From assembly GCA_029168955.1 (NCBI GenBank), contig JAPDOI010000293.1:682001-746000 (forward strand): a stretch of DNA of 64,000 bases. Direction: 5' to 3'. A program made the translations under genes and the position numbers. This DNA comes from Aplectana chamaeleonis (Eukaryota > Nematoda > Chromadorea > Rhabditida > Cosmocercidae). The notes beneath the pieces were generated by a model that ran no database searches, had not been told where the DNA came from, and was given only the letters and a program-made list of their open reading frames with translations. Below, one piece after another: positions 57,431 to 64,000 of the stretch (the stretch's first letter is position 1; every line of letters starts with the position of its first letter).

Positions 57431-57725
57431 AGCAGCTGATCGCATGTGTTGCAGTGCGATGTCGCGCCGCGGCGTCGCATTTATCACGAGAGCAGCCGCG
57501 GCGCGATCGATTCTCGGCCACCACAGCGCCGTCGCGCCGTGCTGGCGGGGCTACGTCGCCAGCCAGCAGCCATCCTGCCAGCCAGCTTCTCACGTGTCGT
57601 CTGGAAGATGCTCGAGCTCATGCTGGCGATCATAGCCAGACCTCGTTCGGCGACCTCATCGCACCCCATTCACTGGCCATCATCTGTTGTCGCGGTGGCT
57701 TGTGTCGCCAGCGAAGAGTCTGATC
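57431..57725. other. GC-rich island
   Basis: Much more GC-rich than its surroundings, with CGCGCCGCGGCG, CCGCGGCGCG and repeated CCAGCCAGC words. It is open in several frames on both strands as a result of composition, and no domain is visible. It could be a decayed GC-rich MITE or a transferred fragment; I cannot tell. Confidence 0.4.
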
Positions 57726-59985
57726 TTTGATTCCGTTGTTTTGCTCGATTTTGCGCTTTTAATCGCTGGCAAACCCGCTTAGATGTAAAAAAATGAGAAT
57801 TCGCCAACACCACTCTGCCGGCTATCGTTGCACATCTCTGGTTGTTATTCGGTCGAAATTTTCGTTTCATTTCGTTTTTTTTTCAGTTTTTGGAGTGTTC
57901 CTTTCCGTTTTTCATGTGATACATCGAGTAAACGCAGCAAATTTGTTTATTCTTGCAATAATGTGCCAAGGACTATTCAAATTTCTGTGTTATCTTATGC
58001 AAGTTTTATTGGACAGGTTTTTTGCTATTAATTCTGCAAAGTTTGAAGTGATATCGCGTAAACCCTATGAAATTGGCTGAATGGTTATGGGAGAAATGCC
58101 ATTAAAAAAGCGTGACTCACCATACAAGGATTCAATTCAGCTGGAATTTATGTTTACTTTTTATTTATTTTTGCGAAATATGTATAGTGAGTTAAAGTAT
58201 GTCTATGTTGTACGTTTCCACAGATTGCCTCGAAGATTGGGTGACAAGCTCGCTGAACTGTCATTAAGTATTTTTCTGGATGCATTTTGGAAACGAGAGG
58301 ATTTGAAGAAGAATCTCTTCCATATTCCATTTTCTTTGCTGGGGATCTTCTAGGACCAGTACCCGATTAGCGTGAATAGTCTCGTAGCATTCTGCATGTT
58401 TCTTGTGCATCCATATTCTCCTGCACGGATATCTTCTCCTATAACTCTTCTACTCGCAGACGTCTGAAAGGAAGGAAACTGTTTCGATTGTAGTTGCCTC
58501 GGTTGTTAGTTTTTGTCTGTAGCAGTCTGATAAACATCGAAACCAATGCTTCACTTTTTGTGCCATATTTACCATATGCGACGTAGAATAACCGATTAAA
58601 TGAATAATTGACTGTAGCGGCGTTGCGGCTGTTGTCCCGGGCTCGAGATTTCTCGTTGTGCTTACTATTGGTTTCTTTAGAATTCGCCGTTTCGGTTTTT
58701 ATGTGAGGCTCTGACCAATCGTATCAAGTTTTTATTCCTAATACAGTAGAGCTTTAAGGACATCACAAGTTTTCGTGTTTTGTATATGCAGTTTTCCTGT
58801 TCAATTGGTCAATTTTGTTATGATTAATTCTGCACTTTTCTGTGTGATATTGTTTAAACACTGTAGAATTGCGTAACTGAGATTTGAGAAAGTCCATCTA
58901 AATGCAGTGCTCACTATGAAGTAGGGTTGTCGAGTTTCTCTTATTGTTGGTAGTCTTTTTTTTTGATTCAGTATAGTGCAACCTATACCGAGAAACCGCA
59001 GAAGAAAGCCCCACTTACGGTGAATTTAGTCGTCTAAAATCGTTTGTTTTTTGCTTGTGGACAAGTTTTCCCCGCATCAATGGTGGGTAATGAAGGGGCC
59101 ATCAGCTGCCCCGAAATTGATATTCAATAAATTACTTCTGATCGACGAATTTTTCGGGCTCCATTGTTTACATTTAGTTAACATTGAAACTTTTGTGTTT
59201 GTTTTCATTCAGAAAAGTAGTTTCTGTACGCTCTCAAACTACTTTATTAGTTGGTGTGCATGACACAGTATTTTGACCAAGCACAACATGAAACTCGAAT
59301 TTCTATGGGATGCGCTGTGCACTTGTGCACGAACAAAAGAATTTCAATTTGGCTGTTGTCTATGTCTATTTCATCTTTGTTAGTTACTCGTGGGGGGGCA
59401 AAATGTGACCTCCCATGATTTCCGACACCCTGAGACAGATCTGCTTTAAAGCTCTCTGTAGAGGATTGCTGAAAACTTCTGCTAAAGCTTTTTTTTTTTT
59501 GGGGGGGGTGCTAAACACGAGTTTTTTAGAGTACAAAAGCTAAACATTTTCAAAACACAGACTTCGCTTACTCCAGCCAAATCATATGATATGTACCCCA
59601 GATTCGTATACGGGATTACGAACAACCCCCAGAACAAAGGTTCAATGGTTCAATTCAAATCCGAAACCATTTTTTGGAGCACCCTGGTTCCTTATTGTCG
59701 CCGGGAATCTTCGTCAAGCTTTTCCTTTACAAATTTTTGCACGGTTATTGAGTACAGAAGTGGGCCATATTCCTTTATGGTTTTCGGCGTGTGCGCGCAC
59801 TCATCAAATAGACGGTTTCAGTGCGATAATTGCAAGCTGACGTGCTTCGATTCCAAAAACTCGCAATCGGACTAGGGCAAGCTCAGTTCCATCCCACATA
59901 GTTAATTCACCGTCAGCAAAGCGGAAATGCATTCACGGACCTCATTTTTCGGTCTGAAACGGGTCGAAGGCCGTTCGGGAGATTA
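57726..59985. other. Unassigned; two adjoining plus-strand open frames
   Basis: Frames at 57793-58080 (hydrophobic, Phe-rich) and 58081-58353 (including RLPRRLGDKLAELSLSIFLD after a CCACAG acceptor-like site at about 58222) have no domain I recognise. A G-run lies near 59500. Not called as genes. Confidence 0.3.
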
Positions 59986-61190
59986 CCAGGTTGTTCGATA
60001 AGTTTTGTCGTTCGATAGGAGAGGGCCCAATTTTTTTTGTTTCGTTGGTACACTCTACATATAAATGTATGTGAAGTTTCATTTCAATCTGTCAATTCAT
60101 TCTTTGTTTACAAGCCATTTAGTGTCGCCGTGTCACAGCAATGGGAAAATTTGAATATCGCGCAGTGATAAAATTCTTATTCTTGGGAGGTGTAGCACCA
60201 AAAGAAATTCACAAACGAATGTTAAAAGTGTATAAAGATTTTTAACCTACAATTAGAATAGAAGAAAGATGGGTTGCTGAATGTAAACATGGTCGTACAA
60301 GCCTTGAAGACGATCCACGTGAATGACGTTTTGGAAGATGGTCGATTGCTGAGAGCGATTTAGAAGAGGCTCTACACATTCATTAGGCAGTGTGAGCCAT
60401 ATTTTAAGTGAAATTTAGGGTTTTAGAAAGCTGTGTGCACAATGGGTGCCGCATTCGCTAACCATGGGACAAAAACACATTCGATTGCGACTTTCTCAGC
60501 AACATTTGAAGCGTTTTAAATAGGATAAAGTGGATTTAGTGGATTTCATCACTATGGATGAGACTTGGGTCTATCAACATGATCTTGAATCAAAAGAAGA
60601 GGCTAAAGAGTGGTGTGAACCTGGTTGTTCGGCTTCGAAACGAGTTCGTGTAAGGAAATCGGCCAAGAAGGTAATGGCATCAATTTTGGGATGCGAAAGG
60701 GATTATGTTTGTGGATTACTTGCAAACTGGTAAAACAGTTCTGAATATTATTGCAGCCTTTTGGACCAGCTGAAAGAAAAAATTCGTGAAAAAAGACCCG
60801 GTTTGCTGAAAAAATCCTTTTTCATTAGGACCATGCACCGTGTCACAAGAGCATTTTTACAATGGCTAAAATCCATGAATTAAAGTTCGAATTGTTGGAG
60901 CATCCACCTTGTTCACCAGATTTGGCCCCCAGCGACTTCCTTTTGTTTCCAGAACTCAAAAAATTCATGCCTGGAAAGCGTTTTTCATCAAATGAAGAGG
61001 TCATAACGACTTTTGAAGCGTTTTTTGCGGACCTTCCGGATTCTCACTTCATGGATGGGATCCACAGATTGGAGGATCGTTGGGCCAAGTGTATTAATGT
61101 TCAGGGAGATTATACTGAATAATAAAGTGTATTTTGAACCATAAAAATGTGTTTTTCTTATCGAATAACAAAACGTATTGAAGAACCTGG
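59986..61190 (+). mobile_element. mariner transposon, inactivated
   Basis: 1205 bp between TA dinucleotides (59984-59985, 61191-61192). Inverted ends start CCAGGTTGTTCGATAAGTTT and end AAACGTATTGAAGAACCTGG, alike over about 34 bp. Size and target match mariner. It contains one broken transposase gene on the plus strand. Confidence 0.88.
60141..61122 (+). pseudogene. mariner transposase (D,D34D type), multiply broken
   Basis: Starts MGKFEYRAVIKFLFLGGVAP and then PKEIHKRMLKVY (N-terminal HTH). It continues with ERWVAECKHGRTSLEDDPRE, MDETWVYQHD (first Asp), WCEPGCSASKRVRVRKSAKK, DHAPCHKS (second Asp, with TAG just before it) and CSPDLAPSDFLLFPELKKF (third Asp), ending at 61122. Motifs resemble the cecropia/mellifera mariners. 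Stops lie near 60243, 60323 and 60816, and frame changes near 60690 and 60730. The three catalytic Asp codons are still readable. Confidence 0.87.
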
Positions 61191-62431
61191 TACACAATCG
61201 AGATCAGTAATTAAATAATTAAATAGAATATCAGTTTGAAAATTATAAAATTTTGATATTATAATCTAGTGTATCACTATACACTACATTTGATAGTTCG
61301 AAGTTTTTGCTAGTCTGATTGGGTCGTCTCCCTTCAAAACACTGTTAATTAGAGCTCGTTAATTTTACTCGTAATATATGGGTTTTCGTCGTTTTTTTCT
61401 TTGTGCGGATTCTAATACTCTAAATCCAGAAAAGGTTGTCCTGAGAAAAAGTCAACAACCATACTTCATCGCGAGCACCTTTAAGGAGCGCATTTTCTCA
61501 GCCTCAAGTTTCGCGAGTGATGTTAGCTAGCCCGTATTGTTTGATTGTGTCCAAAAAAACGAAAGTGATTTCCAGCGCTCACGATGCCTTCAAAGGTTGA
61601 ATAGTCAAAATTTCGTGCTTCCATAGGTAATAGTGAAACTTTTTGGACTTATCTCATCAGGCTATGCACACGGTTTATGTAGTCCTCTTGTAAACGGGAT
61701 CGTCTGTTACTCCGAACCCCTGGTGCCTTCTCAACTATGGAATTCGACTGTACTTCCTTTTCCGCTGCAGTGATTTTTTTCTAGGTGTTCCCAAAAAAAC
61801 TTGCAAACAAAATCTCTATATTTTAAAGCCTTCATCTTACGGTGTCCGCTGCGTTCTGTTCGAATTCTAGATTTTCTCTTGCAAATTCTTTGTTTTATAG
61901 AAAAAATAGTAGGATGGCTTAATTATTAGATATCATATGTACATATAGGGGATTATGTATACTTTGTATTTGTTGAACAAATCAAGGATTCACTTTGTGA
62001 AGACGCCACTTCTTGGAGTTGACAACCTTGACCAGTGAACTCTGAATGGTGGTAATCGAATTTCGTTTCTAATTCAGGGATGCTGTTAGGGACGTTACGG
62101 AGTACCAGTACATATGTCTGTTACATATTTCAGTGCATGATGAGTACAACTGTAATAAGGATACTGAAAACATTTCATTGCTGCTCCAGCTCGACAGACT
62201 GATCACATTTCTTCGAGCGTAGAAGTACAAGACATTTTATAGAACTATTTTTGTTTCTGCTGCCAATGTAGATCGTCCAAGAAGGGTTTACATATGTATA
62301 TCAGGAGCGATTATCAACTTTTTAGCTGGGGAGCACACACAAACTTTTCTGTTTGAGGAAGTTTTGTGAATACCGGTTAGAGAATGTATCTGTCCTCTTT
62401 CAGTTTTTGATCTCAAAAATCCCTGATAGCA
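61191..62431. other. No gene; a dispersed repeat
   Basis: Bases 61520-61600 resemble 50915-50990. The rest is unassigned. Confidence 0.4.
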
Positions 62432-62705
62432 ATGAAGCTTGCTTGTCCTGAGATGTCAACCTTAACTTCTCGATTGAAACAGTGTTACCCTGAGTAAATA
62501 ACGCGAGTATCTTCATCTGATTAGAAGCCTCTGAACACATTGTAAAGCGCGACAACCGTGAGACCAGAGTGATTCGTCTCGTGATCTTCTTTTAGTAGTT
62601 CTACTCATAACTATGCATGTTCCAATATAACCAGTCGTTTCATCTCCTGTTAGCTTCTCGTAAATGTTCATGTTCTTTTCGACTGGAAAGAATAAATGAA
62701 ATGAA
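62432..62705 (+). repeat. Probable LINE 3' untranslated tail, copy 2
   Basis: Begins TAGCAATGAAGCTTGCTTGT and follows 14344-14815 through TCCTGAGATGTCA and GTGATTCGTCTCGTG. It ends near AAGAATAAATGAAATGAAAG. No RT sequence remains upstream. Confidence 0.5.
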
Positions 62706-63547
62706 AGATTACTACAACCCTAATTTCGCTTTCACCGAACGCATGTAGTCGAGAATTAGGAAGGCACAATGTGGAAAGTTTTAAAAATGGTTTAGCGAAG
62801 TGGCGCTGCTGGAACGCCCAACAGACAGAGACACTGACAAGCAAAGGTCATTTGGAGAAAGAGGCAATTCCAAACGAAATGCAACCTTTTGGGATCAATT
62901 TTTGAAGAAAAAAAAACAGATTTTGACTTTTTCAGCTGCGCTCTGTTTCTCTGAACGGAGTTATAAGGGATACATTGCGGTGGGTAAATGACCTTACCGT
63001 CCCGTAACACAACAACATAGTCCAAAAGCTGAAAAGGACCACATCCGAGTTGAACGCCCTACATAACCCCTCAGGACGGTGTTCGAAGGGGAAATATTTT
63101 TCGACTTCTAGAGTCGCATAACGGTCCGTCTTTGTGGACGGATTTTGGAGGCACCGGAAATCGTAAAAAAATATCAACCCGAAGTTTGTACAGGGGCGGC
63201 GTTTGGGGTGCTGGGTGCGAATATGAGGTCCAATTTCAATTTTAAGAGATGAAGATAGGGTACATTGGGCGTAGTTACAATTAACCACAGTAAACCACCA
63301 ATTTACTCCTATAACCCTTTTTTAAAAAAGCGAAGCGTAGCTAAAAGAACCTAATTCGAGTTTCTCGCCAAAAATGGTTCCATTAAGCTGTTTTTCGCTC
63401 GTAATGGTCACTTTCTTCAGGTGGCCATACCTCGTGAAAGGACGAACGAAACACTGCTACACACAAGTGGGGAATTCCTCTTCGGTTTTCCGCCCTGGTT
63501 CATGCTAGATAGAGAAATCATGAACTGTCCCTGGGTCTCTACATCAA
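62706..63547. other. No gene; diverged dispersed repeat
   Basis: Bases 63185-63300 (GGGTGCTGGGTGCGAATATG, CAGTAAACCACC) are a diverged relative of the 25740/39330 repeat. A 63-codon frame at 62800-62991 has no domain. Confidence 0.4.
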
Positions 63548-64000
63548 AGGCAGTGCTCACCTTCAACTCCGATTTTATTTGCTACAGCGAGCACCTTGTC
63601 CTTGGGTAGAGCTGAAATGACAAACAACGTGAAAAACGCAACAGAAGTACATGAAATGTTATAGTCTAACTGCTTCCTATTACTCTCGTTGTATTTGTTT
63701 GTTGGGACGATAAAACCCTTAGTGTACTTAGTGTATCTATAATTTAGAATTCTCAGCTCTCTGTTGTTCCTCTCTTTTCTTGGAACTCGAACCAATACTG
63801 TTTTGTCTGATACATTCTATTTTCGACTGACTCCATTATCCACCGGTCACAACGAATGCAATCATCCTACCGGACAACTAGTCCAGGCTTGATTATTATT
63901 CAAACTGAATCAAGGCGTTTTAGTGGGCTTTTGCCGTTTTTTCTTGATTTAGTGACATATGGCAGCCAACGCATTGTTTTAAGTGGGATGCTCGAGAACG
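63548..64000. mobile_element. F1 MITE, cut by the window end
   Basis: Starts AGGCAGTGCTCAC after TCAA (63544-63547) and follows the reference copy through GGTCACAACGA, ACCGGACAACTAGTCCAGG and GCCAACGCATTGTTT. The right tip lies beyond the window. Confidence 0.75.

Noticed and set aside
57793..58353. Two adjoining plus-strand frames as a gene
   Set aside because: Phe-rich low-complexity first half, no domain in the second, and no convincing splice structure.
1..64000. CRISPR array or prokaryotic operon
   Set aside because: No regularly spaced identical repeats with unique spacers, no dense same-strand genes, and all element types are those of animal genomes.

Overview
This window looks like animal, most probably nematode, intergenic DNA made almost entirely of transposons and their relics. 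The pointers are two Tc3-type transposons with split transposase-binding sites, an RTE-type LINE, a Penelope-like GIY-YIG remnant, a mariner, and dozens of short inverted-repeat elements (MITEs). There are no bacterial operons and no ribosome-binding sites. Repeats of this type fit a clade V (strongylid or hookworm-like) nematode, but that placement is an inference. I found no host gene I can defend, no tRNA or rRNA gene, no spliced-leader gene and no CRISPR array.

Layout. 0-1 kb: AT-rich TTCGAA-type satellite around a hairpin. 1.0-4.2 kb: a nest of elements. MITE family F1 contains a long-armed foldback, which contains a Tc3-like transposon, which in turn contains two further MITEs. 4.7-9.0 kb: F1-type elements plus a complete non-autonomous hAT with an 8-bp target duplication. 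10.3-12.7 kb: Harbinger-like and TA-flanked MITEs. 13.4-16.8 kb: fragments of non-LTR retrotransposons. 18-19.6 kb: a Harbinger-like MITE and a telomere-like G-rich inverted-repeat element. 20.8-30.8 kb: mixed repeats, including an F2 MITE split by two insertions. 30.9-33.9 kb: a broken RTE LINE on the minus strand. 34.1-35.7 kb: a nearly full-length Tc3-like transposon. 36-38 kb: nested MITEs. 42.2-42.7 kb: an unassigned coding-like stretch. 44.6-45.1 kb: a long near-perfect palindrome. 48.6-53.9 kb: MITEs and the Penelope-like remnant. 55.4-55.9 kb: a complete F1 MITE. 60.0-61.2 kb: a dead mariner. 63.5 kb to the end: another F1 copy running off the window.

Family names used here: F1 = about 485 bp, ends AGGCAGTGTTCACGAT, flanked by TTAA; F1b = an F1 subtype with a different interior; F2 = about 480 bp, ends AGGCACAGTCCAA, flanked by TTAA or TCAA. 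F1 and F2 share the first bases of their ends and their target preference, so they probably use one transposase, which is absent here. Because insertions sit inside one another, a relative order of events can be read. All autonomous-type elements (two Tc3-like, mariner, RTE, Penelope-like) carry stops, frameshifts or truncations, so nothing in the window looks able to move on its own.
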